Positions 1 through 8,121 of a DNA stretch of 46,372 nucleotides are shown piece after piece; the first letter of the stretch is position 1, and each line of letters begins with the position of its first letter. Made by a program: the position numbers and the translations under genes. This DNA is from SAR86 cluster bacterium (GTDB lineage Bacteria > Pseudomonadota > Gammaproteobacteria > Magnimaribacterales > Magnimaribacteraceae). The stretch covers positions 1 to 46,372 of the forward strand of contig JADHSF010000008.1 in the NCBI GenBank assembly GCA_016777005.1, written 5' to 3'. The notes under the pieces were generated by a model. That model saw only the letters and a program-made list of their open reading frames with translations. It did not search any database and had not been told where the DNA came from.

Positions 1-322
1 AGTATCTTTTTTTAGGTCGATTTGGTGGTCTATGTGTATGACCATGTATCCCTGACGTAACTTCTACTTCTTTATCTAGAACTAGCTTTCTTGGGTCTTC
101 AAATTTCACACACCTAGCTTACACCCAAAATCTATAATTTTGTAGAAGCACTACAATATATCCCATACACCCACCCTGTAGCTCCTGCCACGCCTCTAAG
201 AGAGATGAAACTACACTATCTGTGAAAGAATAGGGCAGTTCGATTTAGGTTGTTTATGATTACGTGATGATTACTTTATAGATTTCTTAATATATCTAAA
301 TCCATGAAAGCCTTATATATCT
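1..322. other. Left-edge region without a convincing complete gene
   Basis: No complete reading frame of useful length is visible on either strand. Two overlapping minus-strand readings run off the left edge. One starts at GTG 109 and is open for 36 codons, rich in His, Arg, Pro and Lys. The other starts at ATG 45, has an AGGGA sequence just upstream and is open for 15 codons. Either could be the 5' end of a gene lying mostly outside the window, but neither is long enough to be persuasive. I see no strong hairpin, repeat or RNA-gene signature here; it may hold the 3' trailer of the tRNA-Phe transcript. Confidence 0.3.
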
Positions 323-398
323 TGGTGCCCAGAGGTGGAATCGAACCACCGACACAAGGATTTTCAGTCCTTTGCTCTACCGACTGAGCTATCTGGGC
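323..398 (-). tRNA. tRNA-Phe (anticodon GAA)
   Basis: Read on the minus strand, this 76-base segment folds as a full cloverleaf. The 7-bp acceptor stem is GCCCAGA with TCTGGGC, the D-arm carries GCTC/GAGC, and the 5-bp anticodon stem is AAGGA/TCCTT around the loop CTGAAAA, giving anticodon GAA. The T-arm is GGTGG/CCACC with loop TTCGATT. The discriminator is A, and the 3' CCA is encoded in the DNA (bases 325-323). It lies about 50 bases downstream of yggX on the same strand, so it may be transcribed both from its own promoter and by readthrough from mutY-yggX. Confidence 0.97.
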
Positions 399-413
399 AT
401 TGAAGATGTTGCG

Positions 414-448
414 ATTGTATACAATTAATTGATTCTAAAAAAGTAAGT
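414..448 (-). promoter_or_regulatory. Candidate promoter for tRNA-Phe
   Basis: On the minus strand a TACAAT -10-like hexamer (plus bases 414-419) lies 15 bases before the tRNA 5' end. It is embedded in the perfect 12-bp palindrome ATTGTATACAAT (414-425). A T-rich stretch about 17 bases upstream would be a poor -35. It also overlaps the 3' end of yggX (stop near 450). The placement is right for a stable-RNA promoter, but the call rests on hexamer matches only. Confidence 0.3.
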
Positions 449-449
449 T

Positions 450-716
450 TTAATCTACTGGTTTAAAGCCAGTAGGCTTAGCGTAATCTTTTCCTGAGAG
501 GAAGAGGTCCATTTGTTCATTTAACCATTTTCTAGATTCTCTATCCGCTAAATTAATCTGTCCTTCATTAATTAGCATTTTTTGATGTTCCAACCACTCT
601 TCCCAAGCTTTTTTGGATATGTTGTTGAATAAGTCTTCACCTTTTTGACCAGGGTAGGGAGCGGCACTCATGCCTTCCAGCTCCTCATTATATTTTTTGC
701 AAAAAACAGTGCGCAT
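450..716 (-). CDS. yggX: Fe(2+)-trafficking / oxidative-damage-protection protein YggX
   Basis: An 88-residue protein, the usual length for this family. It has the characteristic N-terminal TVFCKKY with the conserved Cys (residue 6), a PYPG motif (residues 21-24), and the AWxxWLEHQKMLINE helix segment followed by an RKWLNEQM region. YggX family members are small cytosolic proteins thought to limit iron-driven oxidative damage and help protect Fe-S proteins. It begins 5 bases after the stop of mutY, and mutY-yggX is a conserved pair in Gammaproteobacteria. That fits, since MutY repairs oxidised-guanine mispairs and is itself an Fe-S protein. Assignment is confident from sequence similarity and context. 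Confidence 0.95.
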   Translation of the reverse strand: MRTVFCKKYNEELEGMSAAPYPGQKGEDLFNNISKKAWEEWLEHQKMLINEGQINLADRESRKWLNEQMDLFLSGKDYAKPTGFKPVD

Positions 717-721
717 CTTTT

Positions 722-1753
722 TTATATAAATGTTTTTAAAATCTTACTTACAGGTGAAGGTAGACCTATACCTGCTAATTCTTCTGTATTAAACCATACT
801 TTATTATTATCTAAATCCTGAAAATCTTTATTTATCTTGATTAAGGTTATATCGATATCTAACTTATAGTGCGTAAAAGCATGTCTGAGCTTTAACCCTT
901 CTTCTAACAGTTCATATCCTTTTGGTAGTCTGTCTTGGAAATTTTCTCTTGATACAGGCTCTTCAAATCCTATGAAAGTCCATAGGCCTTCCCAGACCCC
1001 TTTAGAATTTCTGTTTTCTAAAAGTACTTCGCCATGTTTGTTTTGTAAAAGGAGCCAATAGAGCTGCCTTATGGGTTTTTCTTTCTTAGGAGATTTATTA
1101 GGCAGTAAGTTTTGAATCTCTTGATTAAATGAGATACATTTTTTCTTTAATGGACATTCTATGCAATCTGGATTTCTTCGCTTACAGATTAAAGACCCTA
1201 CATCCATAATTGCCTGGGTGTAGACATTACACTCTTTGATAGGCAAATTTTCTTCGGCTATTTTCCATAGTTGCTTAGTTGTCTTACTCAAGTCTATGGG
1301 ATCTTCGACTTTAAAATATCTCACTAGAACCCTCTTAGCATTTCCATCAAGAATCGGAGCTTTCATCCTAAAGCCTAAGGAAAGTATTGCACCGGCAGTG
1401 GATTTTCCTATTCCTGGAAATGATTCTAGTTTCTCAGAACAAGATGGCATGCTGGAGTCGAATTCTTCTTGAATTATCTTTGCAGTTTTGAGTAAATTTC
1501 TTCCTCTAGAGTAGTAACCTAATCCAGACCAATAACTGAGCACTTCATTTTCATTAGAATTAGCCAATGAATCTATGTCAGGATATCTTTTTATAAATTT
1601 TAGAAAGTAGGGGATAACTGTTTGGACTTGGGTCTGTTGCAGCATTACTTCTGATATCCAGACTTTATATGGATTAGTGTCAATTTGCCAAGGCAAGTCC
1701 TTGCGCCCAAATTGTTTGTGCCATCGGATGAGTTGAGTACTTAAATAAGACAT
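722..1753 (-). CDS. mutY: A/G-specific adenine DNA glycosylase MutY
   Basis: Removes adenine mispaired with 8-oxoguanine or guanine in base excision repair. The 343-residue protein shows the family layout. The HhH-GPD core has SEVMLQQT carrying the catalytic Glu35, the helix-hairpin-helix ESFPGIGKSTAGA near residues 110-122, and catalytic Asp136 in ILDGNAKRV. A [4Fe-4S] site has the classic C-x6-C-x2-C-x5-C spacing (Cys190, 197, 200, 206). The C-terminal third, from about residue 225, matches the NUDIX-like 8-oxoG recognition domain by position. The upstream neighbour is hisB on the other strand across a 78-base divergent spacer, and yggX follows directly. Confidence 0.97.
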   Translation of the reverse strand: MSYLSTQLIRWHKQFGRKDLPWQIDTNPYKVWISEVMLQQTQVQTVIPYFLKFIKRYPDIDSLANSNENEVLSYWSGLGYYSRGRNLLKTAKIIQEEFDSSMPSCSEKLESFPGIGKSTAGAILSLGFRMKAPILDGNAKRVLVRYFKVEDPIDLSKTTKQLWKIAEENLPIKECNVYTQAIMDVGSLICKRRNPDCIECPLKKKCISFNQEIQNLLPNKSPKKEKPIRQLYWLLLQNKHGEVLLENRNSKGVWEGLWTFIGFEEPVSRENFQDRLPKGYELLEEGLKLRHAFTHYKLDIDITLIKINKDFQDLDNNKVWFNTEELAGIGLPSPVSKILKTFI

Positions 1754-1780
1754 GAAAATAATATGCTAATTGTACAAGTA

Positions 1781-1809
1781 ATGAACAAGTTGGACATATT
1801 AGATATAAT
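1781..1809 (+). promoter_or_regulatory. Candidate sigma70-type promoter for hisBHAF
   Basis: A perfect TATAAT lies at 1804-1809. A weak -35 (TGAACA, 1782-1787) sits 16 bases upstream. It is followed by a GC-rich patch (GCGCGCCCC) and then GAGG (1821-1824), 7 bases before the hisB ATG at 1832. This lies in the divergent mutY/hisB spacer and gives a 5' leader of under 20 bases. There is therefore no room for a His leader-peptide attenuator of the enterobacterial type. Confidence 0.5.
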
Positions 1810-1831
1810 GCGCGCCCCTTGAGGATTTATT

Positions 1832-2419
1832 ATGAGAAAAGTTGTTATAAATAGAGATACATCAGAAACTCAAATTACAATTGAACTAAATTTAGACGGC
1901 ACTGGTAAAACAGAGTTTGATACAGGACTGCCCTTTTTAGAGCATATGTTAGATCAGATCGGCAGACATGGCATGATAGACCTTAGTGTTAAGGCCAAAG
2001 GTGATCTGCACATAGATGATCATCACACTATAGAAGATATAGGCATTTCTTTGGGTGAGGCACTGAATGAGGCTGTAGGAGATAAAAAAGGTATCAAACG
2101 ATATGGTTATTCCTATGTACCTCTTGATGAAGCTCTTTCAAGAGTAGTACTAGATTTCTCAGGAAGGCCAGGGTTGCACATGAAAGTGGATTTCGTAAAA
2201 GAAGATGTAGGCGGAATTGATGTGAATATGTTCGAGCACTTTTTTCAATCCCTTTGTAACCATGCATTCCTAACATTACACATAGAGAACTTTTCGGGAG
2301 AAAATACTCATCATCAAATAGAGACCATATTCAAAGCTTTTGGCAGGGCAATACGTATGGCTGTTGAGATAGACGAAAAGCAACAAGATATCATTCCTTC
2401 CACAAAAGGAGCTTTGTAG
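1832..2419 (+). CDS. hisB: Imidazoleglycerol-phosphate dehydratase HisB
   Basis: Catalyses dehydration of imidazole glycerol phosphate to imidazole acetol phosphate in histidine synthesis. At 195 residues it is the monofunctional form, without the histidinol-phosphatase domain fused in enteric bacteria. The two metal-binding halves are visible: LEHML and the HHTIED motif (residues 64-69) in the first half, and CNHAF plus the THHQIE motif in the second. It has its own GAGG ribosome site 7 bases before ATG and opens a four-gene run, with hisH starting 11 bases after its stop. Confidence 0.97.
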   Translation: MRKVVINRDTSETQITIELNLDGTGKTEFDTGLPFLEHMLDQIGRHGMIDLSVKAKGDLHIDDHHTIEDIGISLGEALNEAVGDKKGIKRYGYSYVPLDEALSRVVLDFSGRPGLHMKVDFVKEDVGGIDVNMFEHFFQSLCNHAFLTLHIENFSGENTHHQIETIFKAFGRAIRMAVEIDEKQQDIIPSTKGAL

Positions 2420-2430
2420 GACTTTAAAAA

Positions 2431-3042
2431 ATGACACAAGTTGTTGTTATCGATTATGGAATGGGAAATCTTCATTCTGTAAGTAAAGCACTAGAAGCTG
2501 TGTCTGTTTCTGAAACCATAACGGTATCTTCTGATCTAGAGGTTATTAAAAAATCAGATAAGTTAGTATTTCCAGGAGTAGGAGCTATTAAAGATTGCAT
2601 GGAAGCTTTCTCTGTTGACTTAAAAGAAACTGTACTTGATGAGGTTAAAAGGAAACCTACATTAGCAATATGTGTAGGGATGCAAATGCTTCTAGAATCA
2701 AGTGAAGAAAATGATGGAGTGGAAGGATTAAGTATCCTTGATGGGACAGTAACTAAAATTCAATCCTCTAGGGAGATAAAGGTTCCTCATATGGGATGGA
2801 ACCAAGTTAAGTTTTTAAAAGATCATCCATTATTAAAGAATATTGATGATTCGAGCTTCTTTTACTTTGTTCATAGTTACTGTTGTCTTTCTTCTAAGGA
2901 TGCATTGACTGAAACTACTCATGGAGAAAGATTTATTTCATCTCTAGCTAAAGATAATATTTTTGCAGTCCAGTTTCATCCTGAAAAAAGCCAAACTGCA
3001 GGCCTTGAATTGTATAAAAATTTTTTAGATTGGAGTGTATGA
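2431..3042 (+). CDS. hisH: Imidazole glycerol phosphate synthase, glutaminase subunit HisH
   Basis: Class I glutamine amidotransferase that supplies ammonia to HisF. The 203-residue protein has the nucleophile Cys81 in AICVGMQ, and the catalytic His183 and Glu185 in QFHPEK near the C-terminus. An N-terminal IDYGMGN strand-turn is typical of HisH. The stop codon TGA is followed immediately by the hisA ATG, with no spacer, which suggests translational coupling. The cyclase partner HisF is encoded two genes downstream. Confidence 0.97.
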   Translation: MTQVVVIDYGMGNLHSVSKALEAVSVSETITVSSDLEVIKKSDKLVFPGVGAIKDCMEAFSVDLKETVLDEVKRKPTLAICVGMQMLLESSEENDGVEGLSILDGTVTKIQSSREIKVPHMGWNQVKFLKDHPLLKNIDDSSFFYFVHSYCCLSSKDALTETTHGERFISSLAKDNIFAVQFHPEKSQTAGLELYKNFLDWSV

Positions 3043-3765
3043 ATGTTAGTGATTCCAGCGATAGATCTTAAAGAGGGTAAATGCGTTAGATTGAGGGAAG
3101 GGAAGATGGATGAAGAGACCATCTTTTCAGAAGATCCATTATCAACGGCTGGTTCTTGGTTTTCTCAAGGTGCCGAGCTTTTACATATTGTTGATTTGGA
3201 TGGAGCGATTAATGGCACGCCAGTGAATCATGAAATTATTTATTCCATAGCTTCTGAATTCCCCCAAAAGAGAATACAAGTTGGAGGAGGGATCAGGAAT
3301 TTTGATTCAGCGTCGAATTATCTAGAAAAGGGAATTGAAAGAGTCATTATGGGAACTTCTGCAGTGGAAGATCCTGAGATGTTAAAAGCATTCTGTAATC
3401 GTTATCCTCAAAGATTGGTATTAGGAATAGATGCCTTGGAGGGACTAGTCAAAACACAAGGTTGGCTCAAGGGATCTGAAATTACCCCATCAGATTTAGT
3501 TAAAAAATTTGAAGCGGATCCTGTTGCGGCGATTATCTTCACGGATATTTCCAAAGATGGGATGATGATGGGACCTAATATTCAGGCGACTGCAGAATTA
3601 GCACAGCAAACAGAAATTCCAGTAATTGCATCTGGAGGAGTGTCTTCACTTGATCACATCAAACAACTTGCTGATCAAAAAACTATTTCTGGTGTCATTT
3701 GTGGAAGAGCATTATATGAAGAAGCTTTTACCTATTCAGATGTCTTGGAGATCTTAAGCAAATAA
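3043..3765 (+). CDS. hisA: Phosphoribosyl-formimino-AICAR-phosphate isomerase HisA
   Basis: A (beta/alpha)8-barrel isomerase that opens the ribose ring of ProFAR. The 240-residue protein begins [11 protein letters not shown] with the catalytic Asp8. The second catalytic Asp130 is in LGIDALEG, and phosphate-binding glycines are seen in QVGGGIR and ASGGVS. The internal HisA/HisF-type half-barrel repeat is apparent. It is directly abutted by hisH upstream and separated by 2 bases from hisF. A HisA/TrpF dual role cannot be excluded, because no trpF lies in this window. Confidence 0.96.
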   Translation: MLVIPAIDLKEGKCVRLREGKMDEETIFSEDPLSTAGSWFSQGAELLHIVDLDGAINGTPVNHEIIYSIASEFPQKRIQVGGGIRNFDSASNYLEKGIERVIMGTSAVEDPEMLKAFCNRYPQRLVLGIDALEGLVKTQGWLKGSEITPSDLVKKFEADPVAAIIFTDISKDGMMMGPNIQATAELAQQTEIPVIASGGVSSLDHIKQLADQKTISGVICGRALYEEAFTYSDVLEILSK

Positions 3766-3767
3766 TT

Positions 3768-4535
3768 ATGGCCGTCGCAAAAAGAATTATCCCTTGTCTT
3801 GATGTAGATAAAGGGAGAGTTGTAAAAGGTGTAAACTTCTTAAATATTAGGGATGCTGGAGATCCTGTTGAGATTGCAAAGAGATACGATAAAGAAGGTG
3901 CAGATGAGATTACAATGCTTGATATTACAGCCAGCCACGAAACTAGAGAAACCACATATAAAACAGTTGAAAGCATAGCAAGCCAGGTTTTCATACCGCT
4001 AACCGTTGGAGGTGGCGTCAGAAGCATAGATGATATCAAAAGGTTGCTGAGATCCGGGGCAGATAAAGTCAGTATTAATACATCTGCGGTAGAAAATCCT
4101 GATTTTGTTAAAGAAGCTGCAGACAAGTTTGGATCTCAATGCATTGTTGTAGCTGTTGATGCTAAAGCATCCAGCAAATCAAAAGATTTTTGGGAAGTAG
4201 TGACTTACGGTGGCAGGAATAGAACCGGCATGGATGTTTTAGGATGGACCCAACAAGTTGCAGACTATGGTGCCGGTGAGATTTTACTGACTAGTATGGA
4301 TAGAGATGGCACAAAAGAGGGCTTTGATAATGATTTAGTATTTCGGGTTGCGAATGGAATATCTCTTCCTGTGATCGCTTCCGGAGGGGTAGGTAATCTT
4401 GATCATTTAATTGATGGTATAAAAGTAGGTGGAGCTGAGGCTGTTTTAGCAGCAAGTATCTTCCACTTTTCAGAATATACAATCAAAGAAGCAAAAGAGG
4501 CTATGCGTGCCTCGGGTATAGAAGTTAGGTTCTAG
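3768..4535 (+). CDS. hisF: Imidazole glycerol phosphate synthase, cyclase subunit HisF
   Basis: Combines PRFAR with HisH-derived ammonia to give imidazole glycerol phosphate and AICAR. The 255-residue barrel shows catalytic Asp12 in [14 protein letters not shown] and Asp131 in VVAVDAK. Phosphate-binding loops VGGGVRS and ASGGVGN are present. It ends the his run: hisI/hisE, hisG, hisD and hisC are not in this window. Its TAG stop lies in the tetranucleotide CTAG, which also encodes the stop of convergent gpmA on the other strand. Confidence 0.97.
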   Translation: MAVAKRIIPCLDVDKGRVVKGVNFLNIRDAGDPVEIAKRYDKEGADEITMLDITASHETRETTYKTVESIASQVFIPLTVGGGVRSIDDIKRLLRSGADKVSINTSAVENPDFVKEAADKFGSQCIVVAVDAKASSKSKDFWEVVTYGGRNRTGMDVLGWTQQVADYGAGEILLTSMDRDGTKEGFDNDLVFRVANGISLPVIASGGVGNLDHLIDGIKVGGAEAVLAASIFHFSEYTIKEAKEAMRASGIEVRF

Positions 4536-5140
4536 TTGGTCCTTTCAATTTTTCCTTCTGAACATACATAAGTCAATGGATCTCCTGTAGCTATCTCTAG
4601 TTTTACAATATCTTCCGAGCTGATTGATTCTAATTCCATTACGAGCGCCCTTAACGAATTCCCATGTGCAGCCACAAGAATATTCAATCCATCTTTTACC
4701 TTAGGCATTATCTCTGTTTCAAAGTAAGGAAGAACCCTTTCTGCAGTATTTTTTAAACTTTCCCCTCCAGGCGGAGGTATATCAAAAGATCTTCTCCAAA
4801 TATGAACTTGCTCCTCGCCCCATTTCTTTCGAGCATCATCCTTATTGAGTCCAGCTAATTCGCCATAGTTTCTTTCATTTAGGCATTGATCTTTTATTGT
4901 CAGAATAGAACTCTGATCCATTTGTTCAAGTATCAAGCGTCCAGTTTCTTGTGCTCTAAACAAGTCTGAAGTAAACATGATATCGAATTCAATATTTCTT
5001 AACTTTAATAAATTGCCTGCCGTTATCGCCTCTTCAATTCCTAGTTCAGTTAATTTAGGATCTTTCCAACCTGTAAATAAATTTTTTTTATTCCATTCGC
5101 TTTGGCCATGTCTCACAAGAACTAGATTTGATTTCTTCAT
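4532..5140 (-). CDS. gpmA: 2,3-bisphosphoglycerate-dependent phosphoglycerate mutase GpmA
   Basis: Interconverts 3- and 2-phosphoglycerate in glycolysis and gluconeogenesis. The 202-residue protein has the phosphohistidine motif [10 protein letters not shown] (His11), the [13 protein letters not shown] segment typical of d[20 protein letters not shown], and the second histidine in [10 protein letters not shown]. It is shorter than the roughly 250-residue enteric enzyme and resembles the compact form found in other lineages. It is divergent from the rhodanese gene and convergent with hisF, sharing a 4-base overlap that holds both stops. Confidence 0.93.
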   Translation of the reverse strand: MKKSNLVLVRHGQSEWNKKNLFTGWKDPKLTELGIEEAITAGNLLKLRNIEFDIMFTSDLFRAQETGRLILEQMDQSSILTIKDQCLNERNYGELAGLNKDDARKKWGEEQVHIWRRSFDIPPPGGESLKNTAERVLPYFETEIMPKVKDGLNILVAAHGNSLRALVMELESISSEDIVKLEIATGDPLTYVCSEGKIERTN

Positions 5141-5178
5141 ATTATTAAAAGTTTTTTATATTTTAACTTAGTAATCTA

Positions 5179-5184
5179 TATAAT
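5179..5184 (+). promoter_or_regulatory. Candidate -10 element for the rhodanese gene, possibly leaderless
   Basis: A perfect TATAAT lies at 5179-5184, with its end only 11 bases before the ATG at 5196. A transcript from it would carry a leader of only a few bases. No purine-rich ribosome site precedes the ATG (the sequence is CCTGTCCGGAT). The -35 region is only T-rich. A leaderless or near-leaderless mRNA is inferred. Confidence 0.3.
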
Positions 5185-5195
5185 CCTGTCCGGAT

Positions 5196-5612
5196 ATGAA
5201 TAAATTACTGGTATTTTTAGGTGACAATTTTTTAGCTGTACTAGTTCTCTTATCCTTTATTGTAATTCTAATTATTTATGAAAGACGAAAAGGCGGTACA
5301 AAATTAGATACCTCCGAGATGACAAGGCTCATTAATAAAGGCGACCCTCTTGTTTACGATCTCAGAAGTTCAGCAGAATATGGAGCAGGTTCAATTGCAG
5401 GGGCTCTTAATATCCAGCCAAGTAGTTTAGTGAAAGGGGATTCTCTTTTTAAGGCAACAGAAGAAGATTGTGTGATATTAATTTGCAGTACAGGCACTAA
5501 TTCCTCTAAGGCAGCTGGAGATTTAATGAAGCAGGGATATACGAATATTAATGTTTTATCCGGTGGAATTATGAATTGGGTTCAGAGTGGCATGCCCTTA
5601 GTAAAGAATTAA
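5196..5612 (+). CDS. Membrane-anchored rhodanese-like sulfurtransferase (YibN-like)
   Basis: A 138-residue protein with one N-terminal membrane segment (about residues 8-27), then a basic stretch ERRKGG, then a single rhodanese domain. The domain shows YDLRSSAEYGAGSIAGALNI, the active-site Cys97 in ICSTGTNS, and the C-terminal LSGGIMNWVQSGMPL. The layout matches the YibN family of inner-membrane rhodaneses. Sulfur transfer is the family role, but the substrate is unknown. Its TAA stop shares TTAA with the stop of convergent ntrC. It stands alone between gpmA and ntrC, so context gives no further hint. Confidence 0.85.
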   Translation: MNKLLVFLGDNFLAVLVLLSFIVILIIYERRKGGTKLDTSEMTRLINKGDPLVYDLRSSAEYGAGSIAGALNIQPSSLVKGDSLFKATEEDCVILICSTGTNSSKAAGDLMKQGYTNINVLSGGIMNWVQSGMPLVKN

Positions 5613-6994
5613 TTTTCTATACCGAGCTCTTTAATCTTTCTTGTAAGGGTGTTACGTCCCCATCCCAGTAATTCTGCAGCTTCCTTCTTCCGTCCCATTG
5701 TCTTCTTCAGTGCCACTTTAATGATTGTTCTTTCGAACTCAGGTATGGCCTCTTCTAGTAAATTATTATTCCCTTTCGCAAGGTAATTCTCAGACCATGA
5801 CCGAAGTACTTTGGCCCAATCATTTAAATTTTCTATATTTTCTACTTTAAGGTCATCAGGTAAATCTTCAAGCTTAATCTCTCTTGTTGGGGACATGACC
5901 GTTAACCATCTGCAAGTATTCTCAAGTTGTCTTACATTCCCAGGCCAAGAAAGAGTCATAAAATATTCTTCAACTTCAGCTGAAAGATATTTTTTTTCCT
6001 CATTGAGTTCATCCGAAACATCCTGAAAAAAATGTTTAACCAGCGCAGGGATGTCTTCTTTTCTTTCGCAGAGTTTCGGTAGAGAAAGCTTTATTACATT
6101 GAGTCTATGAAAAAGGTCTTCACGAAAACTTCCTGCTTTCACAAGATCTTCTATATTCTGATGAGTGGCGGTAATTATTCTCACATCTACTTTTATTGGC
6201 TCTCTGCCTCCAACTCTATAAAATTCTCCATTAGACAAAACTCTTAACAATCTTGTCTGAGTTTCTAATTGCATATCACCTATTTCATCTAGAAATAAGG
6301 TTCCGCCATTTGCTTGTTCGAATCTTCCAATTCTTTTTTCATCTGCTCCGGTAAAAGCACCTTTCTCATGACCAAAAAGTTCAGCCTCTAAAAGCTCTTT
6401 TGGAATATCACCCATATTGAGGGCGATGAAGGATTTATCTTTCCTTGGGCTATGTTGAAAAAGAGCTCTTGCAACTAGTTCCTTCCCGGTTCCCGATTCT
6501 CCAACAAGTAAAACCGTTGAATTGGAATTTGAAAGTTTACCAATAGCCCTAAAGACTTCTTGCATAGCTGGGGCTTCACCAATGACTTCAGCTTGAGTGT
6601 CAGTAATATCTTCTTTATCAGTATCTTCTGTAGCAGTTGCCCTTTTAATCATAGATACTGCCTCTTCAATATCGAAGGGCTTGGGGAGGTACTCCCACGC
6701 TCCATGCTCATAAGACTCCACCGCACTTTCAAGATCTGAATGAGCGGTCATAATAATTACAGGTATATCAGGACGGAGTTCTTTGACTTTATCAAGCAGA
6801 TCTATTCCACTTGGCCCTGGCATTCTTATGTCAGTTAGTATCAGTTGAGGGTTTTCTGTTTCTAGTTTTTTAATGACTTTATTAGCGGAATCAAATGTTT
6901 GAACATCCATGCCACTCTCTCCTAGGCCCTTTTCAAGTACCCAACGGATGGACTCATCGTCATCTACAACCCAAATAGTTTTATCCATTTGCAA
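5609..6994 (-). CDS. glnG: Nitrogen regulation response regulator NtrC (GlnG)
   Basis: A sigma54-dependent transcription activator of 461 residues. It has a receiver domain with acidic pocket VDDDE and phosphoacceptor Asp55 in LTDIRMPG. The AAA+ domain has Walker A VGESGTGKE, the sigma54-contact loop GAFTGA, and the Walker B region GGTLFLDEIGDM. A C-terminal Fis-type HTH contains EAAELLGWGRNTLTRKI. It overlaps the 3' end of ntrB by 14 bases (8 if translation starts at the second Met, base 6988), so the two are probably translationally coupled. It implies that rpoN is present elsewhere. Confidence 0.95.
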   Translation of the reverse strand: MQMDKTIWVVDDDESIRWVLEKGLGESGMDVQTFDSANKVIKKLETENPQLILTDIRMPGPSGIDLLDKVKELRPDIPVIIMTAHSDLESAVESYEHGAWEYLPKPFDIEEAVSMIKRATATEDTDKEDITDTQAEVIGEAPAMQEVFRAIGKLSNSNSTVLLVGESGTGKELVARALFQHSPRKDKSFIALNMGDIPKELLEAELFGHEKGAFTGADEKRIGRFEQANGGTLFLDEIGDMQLETQTRLLRVLSNGEFYRVGGREPIKVDVRIITATHQNIEDLVKAGSFREDLFHRLNVIKLSLPKLCERKEDIPALVKHFFQDVSDELNEEKKYLSAEVEEYFMTLSWPGNVRQLENTCRWLTVMSPTREIKLEDLPDDLKVENIENLNDWAKVLRSWSENYLAKGNNNLLEEAIPEFERTIIKVALKKTMGRKKEAAELLGWGRNTLTRKIKELGIEN

Positions 6995-8066
6995 TCTTTA
7001 AGTCTAGTTCTTTATGAGCATTAATAGGGATATTTATAAAGAATTCAGTTCGATTAGGTTCGCTTGTGAAATGAATATTACCTTTATGTTGAGAGATAAT
7101 TCCTTGAGTAATAGATAGACCTAGACCAGTACCCTTATCTTTACCTGTAATCATTGGAAAGAAAATTGAGTCTTTGATTTCTTCTTGAATTCCAGGGCCA
7201 TTATCTACTACTGATATCTTGCAAACTGTTGAATTTTTTTCTCCATCAATAATTTCTCCGTGCGAAATTCTTGTAATAATATTAATTTCTGGTGATGAGG
7301 TTTCAGAGTCCATTAAAGCATCGCGGGCATTCTTAGTAAGATTTAAAATGCTATTTTCTATTAAATAACTATCTATATATAAGTCGGGAATGCTCGGATC
7401 AAAATCTTTAGATACTTTAATATTTTTGTATCCTGATTCGTTTTCTATAAGATTTAAAACGTTCTCAATTGGATAATGAATGTTTTGATATTGGAAATCA
7501 GGCTTCTTATTTGGTCCGAGAATATTGTCAACCAATGATGTAAGTCTATCAGTCTGTTTAATTACAATATCAGTATATTCTTTAAGTTCTTGAGTATTGA
7601 GTTTATTACTCAGGAGCTGGGCAGATCCTCTTATTCCGCTGAGAGGATTCTTAATTTCGTGCGCTAGTTGTCTGACGAAATCTTGAGAAATTTGTTGGTT
7701 TGCTCTCATCCTATATCTTTCAATAAGCTCAGAAGATGCCTCTTTATTTATTATCTCAAGCAGTAATCCATTTTCATCATTATCTCTTAATGGGTGGGCA
7801 ATATATGTACATAAAACCTTACTGCCTTTTTTTAAATTCAAAACCGCATCTGTTTTCGTGAAGCTTCTTTTTTGTTCGATAGATTCATTGAAAGCCTCAA
7901 AACTCTCTGGATCTTCATAAAAAAGTTGATCTATCTTCTGGCCCACAGACATTTTTTCAGTAGTGTCCAGAATTGTTAGGGCAGAAGCATTTATAAATTT
8001 AACTCTTAAGGCAGTGTCTAGAATGACAATACCCGTATTAAGTTCAGAAAGAAGAGATTGATTCAA
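6981..8066 (-). CDS. glnL: Nitrogen regulation sensor histidine kinase NtrB (GlnL)
   Basis: A cytosolic histidine kinase of 361 residues with no membrane segment. An N-terminal PAS domain (about 1-110) leads into the HisKA helix with phosphoacceptor His136 in RQLAHEIKNPLSG. The ATPase domain has the N box NLTKNARDAL, G1 VVDNGPGI and G2 GTGLGLSI. In the family it phosphorylates or dephosphorylates NtrC under control of PII. The start is TTG at 8066; no Met follows until residue 39, which would cut into the PAS domain, so TTG is preferred. A strong hairpin separates it from glnA. Confidence 0.94.
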   Translation of the reverse strand: MNQSLLSELNTGIVILDTALRVKFINASALTILDTTEKMSVGQKIDQLFYEDPESFEAFNESIEQKRSFTKTDAVLNLKKGSKVLCTYIAHPLRDNDENGLLLEIINKEASSELIERYRMRANQQISQDFVRQLAHEIKNPLSGIRGSAQLLSNKLNTQELKEYTDIVIKQTDRLTSLVDNILGPNKKPDFQYQNIHYPIENVLNLIENESGYKNIKVSKDFDPSIPDLYIDSYLIENSILNLTKNARDALMDSETSSPEINIITRISHGEIIDGEKNSTVCKISVVDNGPGIQEEIKDSIFFPMITGKDKGTGLGLSITQGIISQHKGNIHFTSEPNRTEFFINIPINAHKELDLKIANG

Positions 8067-8082
8067 GTTACTCTTAATAGAT

Positions 8083-8105
8083 ATCCGGAGATAGAATCTC
8101 CGGAT
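8083..8105 (-). terminator. Perfect hairpin between glutamine synthetase and ntrB
   Basis: A 10-bp perfect stem (ATCCGGAGAT / ATCTCCGGAT) closed by a 3-base loop. It lies 17 bases downstream of the glnA stop and 17 bases upstream of the ntrB TTG start. No long T run follows on the minus strand (ATCTATTAAG), so it is more likely a leaky terminator or an mRNA-stabilising or processing hairpin than a strict terminator. A glnA-distal terminator before ntrB is known in enteric glnALG operons. Here it would let glnA be made in excess over the regulators. Confidence 0.65.
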
Positions 8106-8121
8106 TGCCTATCAAAGTTAA

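Noticed and set aside
3728-4126. A 132-codon open frame antisense to hisF
   Set aside because: Wholly inside hisF, low-complexity Ser/Leu/Thr composition, no ribosome site; hisF is unmistakable.
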